64,000 nt of DNA from Lanius collurio (lineage: Eukaryota; Chordata; Aves; Passeriformes; Laniidae), in assembly GCA_020086605.1 (NCBI GenBank), contig JACBWW010000015.1:20333085-20397084 (forward strand), written 5' to 3'. Position 1 is the first letter of the stretch; each line of letters starts with the position of its first letter. The notes beneath the pieces were generated by a model. That model was given only the letters and a program-made list of their open reading frames with translations. It was not told the origin of the DNA and did not search any database. Positions 10,601 to 23,075 of this stretch are shown piece after piece. Both the position numbers and the translations under genes were made by a program.

Positions 10601-13600
10601 CCAAAAGACTTTGGGATTCCCTCCTAGCCTTTCTGTTTTGAAATACAGCAGGTTCTGATGTCCAGAGCTAAATGTGAATTATGGCTGTGCACATGATGAT
10701 TGTTATGCTTCCCAGCATTAACTTGTTATTTTGTGTGATGCCTTAAATGTAAAAACATCCTCGCTGAAGTCTGCCTGTTGGTATCAGTTTGCCTGCTAAC
10801 CAAACATAACTCAGATTTATTTTTTTTTTTATTCCCTGCTAGTACTGAGCGTGTGACAAGCTTAGCTATGAATTTGTGAGGTTTATGACTGCGTGGGGTT
10901 TACAACTGCCTATGCTTTTCTTGTCTCCATTCTTCTAAATCCTGATGGTTTTCAAGCCTTACTAAAACATGTTTAATAAAGGGAAAAATTACACTGAGTC
11001 TAGTCACTGCTTTTTTTAGTCACTGTGATACCGTGGAGAATTCCAGGTGTTGCTAAACCCAGATAAAGACCGTGTGTGACTTCTTTGGCATAATAATCTG
11101 CTTATGGGATTTCATTTTTTTTTAATCTCTAGCCATGTAAGTATGATAATAGTGAAAATGATACTTGAAAGTGTGTGAATATATCGTATATAAAGCAAAA
11201 ATGACTCATCTATTTTTTCAAAGTAGAAAACTGTTTTGTTACTTCTGAAAAGTTTCTTTCACTTTCTGTAATGAATTACTGGATTTTGCTTACCATAGGT
11301 AGTTTAGATTAATCTTTTTTCCTATGTTGTGCCTATTAATGTTATCAAAGAGTTGGAGCCAACCTCATAGGTAAGGTTTGGCATTTTTTGAAGTAAAGCT
11401 AGTTTTTGAGCCTTATCTTCCTCCATATGTACAGGGTAGTTTATCCTAGTGCATCTTGCCCTGAGCCGTACAAATACACAGAAAATATAATGGGAAGGTA
11501 CTACTTTATTTCTGTAGTTTGAATGAAAATAAAGTTTCTGAGGAATTAATGTCTCAGCTTCTTGACTCTGTATGGGATGTAGAGAAATGCAAATCAAACA
11601 TAAATGAGTATGGAACTACTCTGAAATGTGTGTTGGCTCTTCACTTTAAAGCTTGTGTGTTGCTGGGGCTCCTGCAGCTCACCCACACATCAGCCTTGTT
11701 CTAAACAGAACTGGTATAACATGATTGCAAAATCACTGCTGACTGCTCTTCCCTTGTTTACCAGAACTTCTCCAGTAGGAAGGAGTAGTCTAAACATGTT
11801 GGTGTAGTGGATCAGCCACCAGGAAAGTGCAGATGAACCCTTACTGTTGTGCCACTGCAGTGACAATTAACAGCTGGAATACAGCACGGGGAGGTCACAG
11901 CAGGGCTTGGGTCGGCCTGTGCTATCTCATGGGGGCTTCAGTGCCAGAAGGAAACGCTGTAGATGTTAGCACTGCATAGCTGGGCTCCTCAGGCCCAGAG
12001 AGGTTTTCTGGTACAAGAGTAGATGGTTGAGTTGGTTGTAAATGGATTTCACTTTGTGGCCTCAGCTCATACTGTGTGTTTGAAGTGGGAGTGCTCCTGC
12101 ACAGTGAGGAAATGGTGACTACCAATGTCTAGAGGTGGAGATGCTGCTTCAAAGTTTCTCTGGACATGGAAAATTCATCCTTGAGTCCATTCCCTAAAAG
12201 TGAGGGAGAAATTTGCAGGCTGGCATCTGGAGACAGATGCATGCCAGATTGTTTGGGTAAAAAAAAGAAAAAAAAAGGTCTCTTAAGTATTCAATGCTTC
12301 ATCAGTAGAGCATCAGTCTTCCCTGTACCCAGCAGCTCGGGGTATGGGGGAAGGTGGGCAGCAACAGCAGAACTGAGGTTTGATATTTTTTTTTTTTTCT
12401 TCAGGCCATGAGGGTTTTTCAGAGGTCATTTGGGGTGAAATAAAAACTCACAGCTAGATTGTAGCACTGACAGTTTTATGGAATTTTAAGGTAAATTCCC
12501 CAAGAAGAATCTAGTATTCCTTTAATTATTGCTAAAGTAACCCCAAATCCTCAGTGTTATTTTAAGTTTGTGAGTGTGACAAGGCCACACAAATGTTTCT
12601 TTTTGTCTTCATTAAACTGGTGATTTACCAGTGTTTTGTGGGGGTTGTAACTGTGGTGCAAAGTAGTCATAAGGTGTAACAGCAGTAACTGAGTAATGTG
12701 CTGCACAAAAATGTTTGGATATGGATGAATTCTTCAGCAATACATGATTCTTTCACATTTGTGTGAAATGCAAAAATGATACAAAGGGATTTTGTAATGG
12801 ATTTGCTGCTTTTCCTTGGCAATTGTTTCTCGGCAGAGGCGGTGCTGTCCAGCTGTCCCTGCACAGCTGTCTCAGGCAGCAGGAGTGATGGCACTGCTGA
12901 GGGGACACCTGCACTGAGGCAGCTCTTGACAGCTGGGAGCTGCTTCTTTCAGCTTGTGCTGTTGGTTATCTCCAGTAAGCTCCAGGACTGAGAGATGAGG
13001 TTTTCACTTCTACCATCTGACATCATCTCCTCCAACTGCACTTCTACTGTGTACAAATATGCTCCTGGTTCTGTGCACTTGTTGCACTTAACCCTGCCCC
13101 TTGTATGGCTCTCAAGATGTGTATTTATATGAAATTTTAGGTGTTCTGCCACAATGGGATAATTCTGGATTGAATACCACCCAACCAACCTTTCCTCTTC
13201 TATGCTCTTGAGGCTACAACTTAATTGCCCTAGAAATTGTATGGTTTAGGGTCATCTCTAGTTAAAATTACCTTGAGGCAACTCAGTCCTACTCCTTGCC
13301 TTTAATTTTAGAGTTTTTCTAGGTTTGAACAAGAGGGACTCAGCTTTTTGGAAATGCTGGAGTGTAGATATGCCTTTGTTTTAATACAGATAATCTTGAA
13401 CTATGGCTTAGGTCTGCCTTCCTGCCCCCTAAAGGAATTTACAGCAGAATTGGCATGTGTCAGCAAGGGAATAAAATGCCTTGGCATGGTGAGGTGTTTG
13501 CAGTGTAATCATTTGCTGGCTGTCCTGTTGCCAAGGGCTGTGCCTTGCAGTGCTGCATCTAGAGTTTGTAAGGAGATTTGTACGGGTCTTAACTATGTTT

Positions 13601-15393
13601 GAGAATGCTTCTGCCTTAGAATCCTGGTTTTTTCCCTATGTTGTCAGTTTTCAGAGGCTTTATTTTTGCCATTTTTTAACAGTTTCTGAGGATTTCCCCA
13701 GCATTGCTGAGCTGTGCTCAATGGTAACCATTATTGGTACTTACTAGAGTGCTAACATTTTCTGGCAGTTCTGGAGCACCATGTTGGTTAATGCCACCTG
13801 CATGCTGGCTGCACCTGGGCTTGGTTTGCTTGAAATAGAAGAGATTCCTAGCTTCCTGGTGCATTTATTTAGGGTTGGTTTGAGGGGTTTTCTTTCCACA
13901 GCTGAGCTGTAACCTTGAAATGGAGATTGCAGATAGTGAAGGCATCCTTTCAGTTGTGCCTATCAGTGTCTCCTTTGAGAGGGGGTGGCCAGCAGCAGAT
14001 AGAGGAGCATCCTCACGGGAATGTGCCAGAGGACAGTGAAACTATTACTCAAAAGCAACTGAACTACTGAGGCACTGAAATAGCTTCTCCTGTAGCTGAA
14101 GTGGTCAACCCAAAATGCTATTAAAATCTATAGGTTTTGTCCTAAACACTATAGTTCCTCCTTGCCAGCTGCTCTGTGAGGTGACTGCTGTGCATGTATC
14201 AGTTCTATGGGTTGCTTATCTTAATGCAGTGTTTTTGGTCTTTCCAGTTCATCCCGTGCTGCTCCCTCATGACAGTGGACAGAAACTGGAGTTTCTGAAA
14301 TGGTTTTGTTGGACAGGACAGTTTATATTTTCCAGTTTGTAGTCAGAGGTCTCCCTTGAGACATTTGACTATAAAGGCCTTTTAACTGCAGAAGACTAAG
14401 AGGGGGGAAGAAAATAACCTTGCAGTTCTGTGCAGCAAAGTCCCTGTGTAAAGATCCATACTCAGCCAGGTAAGAAAAGAAAGACTTTTGCTGTCTGGAT
14501 GGAGTTTGCCATAGCACTGGTCCAATGATGAGCTCAGCTGTTAGCAGAAGGCTCTGGGGTAACATGAAAGGAAGAAAGGCAGAGAAAATTTTCTGACACT
14601 TCCTGATGGTCTGCCAAAGTCCATGCCGGTCTTCCTGTCTGTGTGGGGAGTGCTGGGGTAGAAAGTGCAATCACAGGGCTTCCCTACCTGTCTTCTATCT
14701 CTGTGATATTTTACAGAAAAATAACTCAATTGAGTTTGAGGCCTTGTAGAAAGGGAAACAAATCAGATAAGCTGCTACTTAAATCTTTTGTTTTGGTCAT
14801 CTAGTGAGACCTAGTGGTTTGGGGTTTTTTTACAAATTTCAGAGAACTCTGAGGACTGAGTTCTTGTTTCTAGTAACTTCAGCCCTGTGGCATTTGGTCT
14901 GTTCCATTCTTGCCACATTGTTACACATGGAGAAAACGGTCATTGGCAGCTTAAAAAACTTTGTTTGTTGGGTTTTTTTTCCTTTCAGCAAAGTGTTGGG
15001 GTGTTTTGTTCGTTTTGTCATTAAGCAACATGGGGACAATCTGTTGCGGTCTAGATTTTGCTGCAGAGATTCTAGGAACAGGCAGGGGAAGGAATGTGTG
15101 GTTTAGGAATTTTGCCCTGGAAAAAGAAATTCCTCAGTGACACAGAACTGGCAGCTATTAGGAAGATCCAGCGGGATCATGTGCTCCTTTGGGAGATGGT
15201 ATGCCAGAGGCAGGTAAGAACAGCTCCAGTCCACCCGGGCTGCAAACTCCTTGACTCTAATGCCATCCCTGCCTTTTAGGCATCCTCCTTTCTCTCTTCT
15301 GGGCAAGGGTGCTCTGCTGAGGAAATGTGGCTGCACGTTTCCCTGCAGCAGGCTGCGGATAGCACACACAGAAGTGTTTGGGAGCCCCACCAG

Positions 15394-15407
15394 GTGTGTG
15401 TGTGTGT
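15394..15407. repeat. (TG)7 microsatellite
   Basis: A pure GT/TG dinucleotide run of 14 bases; a short simple repeat. Confidence 0.9.
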
Positions 15408-18400
15408 ATTCTTTCTAGATAGGCTCTGGAAAGGTTTAACAGCTGGGCCTGTTCCCACCTCTTTCCTGACTGAAATGATTGGATGCTAACTCAAATACTT
15501 CTAAGTGCCCATTTTCCAGGTGCTGGCCTCCAGCTGCCATCTGCCCAAATGCAGTAATTAAATGGTTGTATAAAAAAATTCCAAGCGGTGGATACACGTG
15601 GAAGGACACATTTTGCAATACAGCAGCAGGCAGCGTATCCCAGATGGACCTCCAGTAAAAGAGACACACAAACCAGCAGTGCCCTGCCATTTCCCAGCAG
15701 CTGGTATTGTGGTTGTTTAGGATCACCTAAAAAAACCTTCACCATGTTTTCCTGTAAAGCTGTTCCTATCTGCCTCAGCAAGAAGGACTTAATACATTTG
15801 GGAAAATCAATAGGCTTGTGCTGCAGGGGGATGTGGCATGGGCTGGCTTTTGCAGTGAGCCTTTGAGATTATTTCTTTTGTCTAGTGGCATGAGATGTTC
15901 AAGAGGAAAGTAACTGTTGCAGAAAATGTTCTTGTGCCTTGTCACAGTCCAAAGCTGGAAATGCCATAGTTAGAGCAGTTCTCTGTAGCTGCCTGGATTA
16001 AAAAGGTAACTCATAAACCATGGTGGATGTTTTTGAAACTGCTGATAGCTGTTTGCAGCATGCAGTTTGATGTGAATGTTGTTTTCCCTTCAGTGTAGGA
16101 GGACAAAAATGTGACATTTGTTAATTCTTATCTATTACTATGAGTTGTGGGACAAGTAGGAAAAATGAATTATAAGTAACTGTAAAACTGAGCTGGACTG
16201 ACAGGAACTTGTGTTCTCTACACTAAAATGTCACTAAAAGGGGATATGCTTTACTTTTCTCCATGTAAAATCCAGGACCTGTTTATTCTCTGGAGGCAGT
16301 TTAAAAACCCCAAATTTCCCCCAAATGCAGGAGTTTCATTACTGCCAGTAAAGCTTTAAAGATACTTTATTACTTGGAGCATTCCATGCAGAAAATTACT
16401 TTTCTGGCTCACTTGGGAGCCAGGAGCTCTGCTGTTTGCCTTCCTTTGGCACATACTGCATTTTCAACCATGCTTATTTTAAACTTAAGGCTGACAGCAA
16501 AGGTGTCCTACTGACTTGGTTAAAATATTGACTGAACTTTGTGTTCTGTTTCCAACAGTGACCAGTGACAGATGATCAGGAAACAGCTTAAGGAATGAAA
16601 GTTCCATAGTGTGATTTTTCCTTTGGGACACCTTGTCCACTTTTGGCAAAAAAATGTGCACCTAAGACTGCCGTGTTTAATAGCTCCTGATTGATCTGTC
16701 TCCATTAATTTGGTGAGTCCCTTTCTGAATGAATTTATAATATTGTTTTTTGAAGCTGACACAGCAGTTGAATTTCCAGCATAGTGATGCATTGTAATAA
16801 AGCACTTCCATTTGTCAATGTAGCTTCCCACAAAAAATTCAGATTGAGCCTCCCCTTTCAATTCAGTCTGGTGGCAGACATGTCAGAACTACCACTTAAC
16901 AAAAGGGGGTGGAGATACTTTTACTCTAATTTTTTTTTTTTAAACTGTGCTCTCTGCCAGTCTTGTTTGCAGTTTAGTTTGCATATTTTTTGTGGGTTTC
17001 AGTTGTTGAGTACTGGAAGCCTGGTTAACAACTTAATATCTTCCACCTAGGGCCATGCAAACCATACAGTTACAGTATGTAAATAAAAGTCTTGTAATTG
17101 AGCCATAAATGCCATAAAAAGAATAGAATTACAGAAGCAGAAAATCTGATTTCAATTTTTTTAAAAAAAGAGCAACTCCTGATAATTAGCACGACTTCTC
17201 CAAAGTAGTACTATGTGCCCCTCCAAGTCTGCCTCACCATATGAAGAAGACCAAGGTTGTTTCAAATGCAAGCACCCTGATAATAGTTAAATCACTAAGT
17301 CCAGATGTCACTTGGCAGAGCTGTCTGTAGGTACTGTGTGATTCTCACATTGCTGATGCTCTAAGTCCTCCTTCAGTTCAAAGTAACCAAATGCAAATGG
17401 TGCAAATTTGCAAAGGAACCTTCTGTGCCATGCTCTGGCCTCGTGTGGTGCTGTTTTCAAACAGCCTCATGATGACTTCAGGAACCTCGTGACCTAAAAA
17501 ATGAAACAGCCATAAACAAAGGCAGCCTAATCTCCTCCCTCAGGCATTTTGCCACGGGAAGTCAGCATTCTCTGGCTCAACACTGTCAAATAGAAGAGGC
17601 AGTGAGAGAGAGGTGATTCATCATGGAAACTCATCTTTCTGTCATGGTGAGGGAGCTTCATGAGTTCCCCTCTCTCTGGGCTCTGCAGATCAGGACCCAC
17701 AGTAGCAGACCCCAGCTGTGGGGCATGAGCTGTATTTCCATGGGAGCATCTCCCTGGGTGAGCACACGCCTGTCTCTTTGTGTTCCCTTTGTCCAGAGTT
17801 CAGGCTTCCTCCTCCATTGACAAAAAAAGCTTCACAGTCTTTTGAGGTAGCTACAGTAGCTCTTTCTTTTAAAGCTGACCTTCAAGGGACTAAATGCTGT
17901 TAGCTGGATCCTACTTCGAGCTGTTTGAAGAAAGGCTGAAGTGAGAGAGATGTTTTGAGAAGGTCCTGATTATTTTTCCTTTATTTTCTATTCTATTTGT
18001 TCTTTATGTCCCAATTAAAATCCTATCTATCCTGGATGTCAGAATGGCTGACCTGAAAATGTAGCAGAAGTATGAATTTACAAGAACAAAACTTGGGTCT
18101 GCTTTAGAGGAAGGTTTTTGTGGGTGTTTTTTCTTCCTTTGGTTATTCTAGAATAATTAATTCATGATGAAGGTTGCAAAAAGGAAGGAACTGTTACTGA
18201 TAAATACTAATATGTATAAAACTCTCACTTGCATAGGAATTTTTAAGGAATTTGACCTGTTACTGGAGGCTGAATTTCAGGTTTCTAAATTTCTGAATTT
18301 CAGAGTCTCCATGTTGAGAAAGTCTGTGTCTACAAAGGAGTAAAAGCCTGACCTTGATCTCATTGCTACAACTGTTCTGTGTAGAACTGATGATTTTTCT

Positions 18401-21400
18401 CTGCCAAAGAAATGTCTTATCAGATTTCATGTATCGTGTTGCCTCATGAAAAACGTAACTCCTTTCTAGACAAATTTAGTTGAAGATAAAAATAGTTCTA
18501 AAACTAATCATGTGTTATTGTACACAAGTTTTAGCAGTAAATGAATATCCCTCATCTTATCTCCATAAAATTAACTTTCATGCATCTCTACTGTAATTTA
18601 TTAATAAAAAAAATCTTATTTCTTAAGCTTACAAAAATACCAGCCAGTCCACATAATGACTTCTCAAAGATACATTTTCTACAGTCCAAGAGTAAGGGAA
18701 TACAAATCTTTCAAGACCTGATAGAAGATAAGCTCAAATAACAGAGAATTCCAGCTATAACCTACTTTGATTTGAAAATATAAAGAGGGGGAGGAGATTG
18801 TAAGATTTAGAGATACATCAAATTTGCATTTTATTTCAGTCTTCAGATTTAATTGAGGTAGCTGCATTTGTTATGGGCTCTGATGTACTGCATAGGCTGT
18901 GTTTGGTGCCTTTACCTTAGATAAAGTTTCTGAAGAGACATGTAATGCAGCTGCAAACTCTGTGCCCAAGGTTGAGAAGCTCAGTGTGAAAATTTAGTAT
19001 CAGTGCTGCTGCTGAGTCATGCTGACAGCTCAGCCTGGGCAGCTTTAATCAAGGTTCAAAGTGGAACAGGGCATTTCTCTGAGCACTGAGGTAAGACTGA
19101 GGCAGTCCTGCAGGCACGACTGGTGCTCAGTGTGCTTCTTGCTGAACCTGCTGGGCCAGCCTCTGAGGTGACAGTAAGGGAAAGAACTTGGCTGCTGATC
19201 CTCAGGTTTCTGGGACTGTAATTAGGGCTTTGGCTTTTTGACTCTGCAGAACATTTTCTTAAAGCAGTCTGATCAATTCCTTTGTTGCCAGATGTCACTA
19301 GGAGTGTAAACAAATTTTCATTGACTTTAAGGATGGTGCTCAAAGTGTGACTTTATAATTTTCCTTAGATGTGATTAGGCACTCTTGCAGTGGAGGCTGC
19401 CATCGCTGCCAAGGGACTGTGGGAATATATATTAAATACTATTTACCTGTGAGTTAACTGTGAATGGATGAACTTGCTTTCTTCTTGTAACCAGTCAGGT
19501 TAAAACTCAATTGTGCACATGGAAAGCCAATGGAAAAGGGACTTTTATCTTATGAAATCATAAGACAAAAGTGTTTTCTGCCCCAATCGATCATTTGTGG
19601 TATCTGTCACCAGATGTCCTTTTGCAAATGTATATCTATCATAGAAAATGGCTCCACGGAAAAGTTGCATAATGACAGATGTTTAGTCAACAGGTGGGTT
19701 TACGCCAGGGGGAAGGATGTGCTTCCTGTTCTCTGGCTTTATGGACACACATTTGGTTGGGGGAAAAGATGTTATATGTATGTGATAGTTCACATCCTGT
19801 CAGGCACTGTTTGTCCTTTCATTATGAGTCACACTGTTCTAAAGCATTCACTGCATGATGCCAGTCAGTTGTTCCACTGTGTTAGTTCTTGTTAAAAATA
19901 CAGCTGGCTTGCTCATTCACATACCTTGGATTAGTTATCTTGTCTTAGATGATACAAACCAAGATCACTCTTTTTCTCACAACCAAAGACAAAGCCCACT
20001 TTAAAAGTGCACGCAACTCCTCCAGCTCTGCCAGCTCTGCTTTCTAGCTGCTGTTAATTACTGTTTTGTCAAAGTTCAAACTCACCTATCTGCCTGACAC
20101 TGGGAAGCTTCCCTTTGGATATATTCATTGGATCTGACTTTAGATGTATTTACCACTAGGCTTGTTTTACTGTTCCAAGTAAGGGCTAGTCCTTTCCTAG
20201 AGCAGAATGCGTGGTATTTGTCAGAAAGAGACAGCTTTAAGGCTGATAACCTGACCAGTCTGCTCCTCTGTAAACAATTCTGTGAGCTCTGCTAATAATG
20301 ATAAAGCAGCTGCACTGGAGATGATTGGAAGATGCTGGTATCTGTAGGGGAGCAGACCAGTACTGCTCCAGCATATGACTACTTGTGAAGAAAAGCACTT
20401 TCAGACTTACGAACATTTATAACCTCTTGTTACTGCTGATGGCACTCACCTGCAGTTTTTCTGCTGTCAGTGTATGTCATCAAGCCCCAGATGCTCATTG
20501 CTTCGTTCTCATCAAAATCCCTGCTTTGATTCACAGTCTCACAAGAAACTCTCTGTGGCTCTTTGCAACAAACTAAACAATTGCAAACACCTTTCCAGAC
20601 CAGTCTGGGTGATGTTTATCAAAGTGTTAGTCATATAGATCTTGCCTGTATTAGAAAAGGTGTCTGCCCCTAGAATGAGACAGCTGGATCCATGGAACTG
20701 CTGGTTAACTCTGTTCAGTCTGTATCTGAAATTGATTTTAAGCCTTACAGGATTAATATAAGGTTTTTCAGTTAGGGATTTTAGACCTATGAGCATATGC
20801 ATGTGCCATTTTGTTAGTTAAAAATTGTATTGAAGATTAAATTCTAAAGGATTTAGGTATTTTAAGAGTGTAATTCATCCCTGTACAGGTAGGCCAGATT
20901 TATCTGGTAAGCATCTGTGATGAAAACCCTGAGAAAGAAGAGTGGGTTTGTTACAATAGCAGCAGTAGAGAAGTGATGGCTTTAGGTTAAACCTGTCAGG
21001 TTTCACCCCTGCAGGGAGGGTAAGGAGAGAAACACCTTTATCCTTCCTGCAAACCATACAAATAGAAAAGCAAAGACTGCAAAGAAGAGGTGAAGGGAGA
21101 ACCTAGGTCTAAGGAGGAGATGGCTCAAAAAGAAGTATGTCTCCTGTAAATATTTGCTGTGATGAAGCATGGGAAAGCATAAAAGCAGTCTGAAAATTTG
21201 AGTATTTGCATCTGCAGAAAGAAGGGGAATGAGAGTGCAGAGAGAGCGCAGATCTTGCTCTTTTTTTCTCTGACTCTGTTGCCAGAGGGCCAAGATAGGT
21301 AATGGTTGCAGATGAAGCTGCTACCTTCCCATCTCCAATTTATGTGGGCAACCTAGCAGCCTGCTTGCTTTGCTTTCACTGTGGTGCAGCTCTGCACCTT

Positions 21401-21852
21401 GCACCAAATTCTTTTAGAAGATCTGTGGACTGTCATTGCCTGCCCTTGCCTTTCCATGCATAAATTTTGCAGGAGAAATGAATCAGTTTTGCTTGATGTG
21501 ACTTTGCTGTCTGCTGCCTTTAAATCACTTTCAAATGCTATGAGACTCAAGTGGTGGCAGGTGGGAGACTGCTTAGCTTCAAGCATAGCTGGAGTTGTTC
21601 TGTGACCTGAAGAAAAAGGTGACTGCATTTTACACTCTGGGTGGCAGAATGCCATGCATTAAGGACCATGGAAAATCAGTATGTGGGAGGAAGCCCTTAC
21701 CCAAACAGTTAATACACCTAAATGTGAAGAAAGAGGATTTGGTGTTAAAGTACATCTGTTGCCCGTGGTTTGATGCAGACAGTGTGACATGTATTGCTAA
21801 ACCTTTGTGCCAGCTGTCATAGGCACCTAAGTTTCCGTGATTTTTCATTGGC

Positions 21853-21895
21853 TGCTGCTTTTGAAATTTGCTGCTTTTGAAAGTTACTGCTTCTG
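21853..21895. repeat. Short tandem triplication, unit about 15-17 bases
   Basis: Three adjacent imperfect copies share the word CTGCTTTTGAAA or CTGCTTCTGA, separated by TTTG and GTTA. It looks like a small local duplication. Confidence 0.65.
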
Positions 21896-22744
21896 ACGTG
21901 CAGGAATATTTTTTTCAAAGTGTGAGTGAGCCTGCAGGATGAGGGTGTTGATAGCACAGAGCTGACCAAACTGCTGAAAGCTTCAGTCCAGCAGAATTTC
22001 AACTCCTGGTTGAAAAATTAGTTAGAAAGAGGATCAAATTGGACAGCTCTCATCAAGTCCAATTTGTAGTTTCTGAAGAGATTCTTGTCTTAGTCTACTC
22101 TTCTTTGCTATATAAAGGAAAACATATTTTTCCCTTTGTATTTAGAGAACAGGCATGGATTAGGCTTACTAAGCAATAATCAGCTTTCACTGGTTTAAAA
22201 TTAACTAAAACAGAACTAGTCTTTTTTTCTCTCAGCTGGTGACAGTAGGGGACAGAAGGTGTCTGGAGGAGGTGGCTTAGGCTTTTGTGGCACTGTGAAG
22301 AGAGGTGTGTGATTTGCAGCAAGCCTTCTATTGCCAGAGGCATGGTGCTGTCTCCACTCAGGATGAGTTTTCCTGGCCTATCTTCCCACCTGCCAGGATG
22401 GCTGTATGAGAGAGGTGAAGTCTGCACTGTATGGGGAGGGAGGGATAGGTGTTGTCCTGGTGGTGATGGGAATGCATGTCCTAGGGCTGGTGGAGAGCCA
22501 GCAACAGCAGGTGTCCTATCCTACTGTCCACCACCCTCAATCTGTTCCCCTAAAAAGAATGTTCTCCCTTCTCCTATTTTGTGCTGCCAGTGAAATGCTG
22601 ATTTTGAGTTGTACCTGAAACAGGTATGTGGGGGATTTTAAGCCCCTGCCCCTTGCAGTGGGAAAGGACACCAAGAGGCCTTTGCTACCTTCTCTTTCTT
22701 TGCTGTCTCACTGTCATGCTGAGAGCTTCATGTTTATGATGGAG

Positions 22745-23075
22745 GATGCTGTACTGCAGCTAGACTGAGTGTTCCTTGGCCCGTGGGCAGGGATGTCACC
22801 CACTACATCAGCGTGCCTAGTCAAGGCCTGGCCTTGAATGGGGCCTCCTAGGAAGGAGGCATCCACAGCTGCTCTGGGCAGTCCATTCCAGTAGTACCTC
22901 AGCACCCTCTCAGTAAAAAACTTCTTCCTAATATCTATTTTAAATCTCTCTTTCTTTAGTTTAAAACTGTTCCCCATCTCCTATCATTATCTGCCCATGT
23001 TTTGTTACACAACCTGACCCTTTGTCAGTGTGTCCTTCTACCTCTGTGTAGCCCTGTTTGTATCCCTGCCAATGA
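22745..23075 (-). mobile_element. CR1-type LINE 3' fragment, decayed
   Basis: Read on the - strand, this matches the 3' end of an avian CR1 non-LTR retrotransposon. The translated remnant includes [11 protein letters not shown] and [17 protein letters not shown], the well-known tail of the CR1 reverse-transcriptase ORF. It is followed by the typical non-coding phrase GTGACATCCCTGCCCACGGG. The element is 5' truncated, like most CR1 copies, and has frame breaks, so it is inactive. Both edges are approximate; the right edge fades near 23075. A complete CR1 would be about 4.5 kb, so this is under a tenth of one. Confidence 0.85.

Larger units (their letters stand above)
7646..22744. other. Intergenic DNA between EIF4E and TSPAN5, left part
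   Basis: About 15 kb with no supported gene. Open frames of up to about 120 codons exist on both strands (for example 10228-10596 on -), but many start at non-ATG codons and none resembles a known family or shows paired splice sites. It holds a short (TG)7 run at 15394-15407, poly-T or poly-A runs (10809-10820, 12387-12398, 16930-16941) and a small local triplication at 21853-21895. I recognise no LTR, DNA transposon or RNA gene here. Distant regulatory elements for either gene may lie in this stretch but cannot be recognised without comparison. Confidence 0.75.
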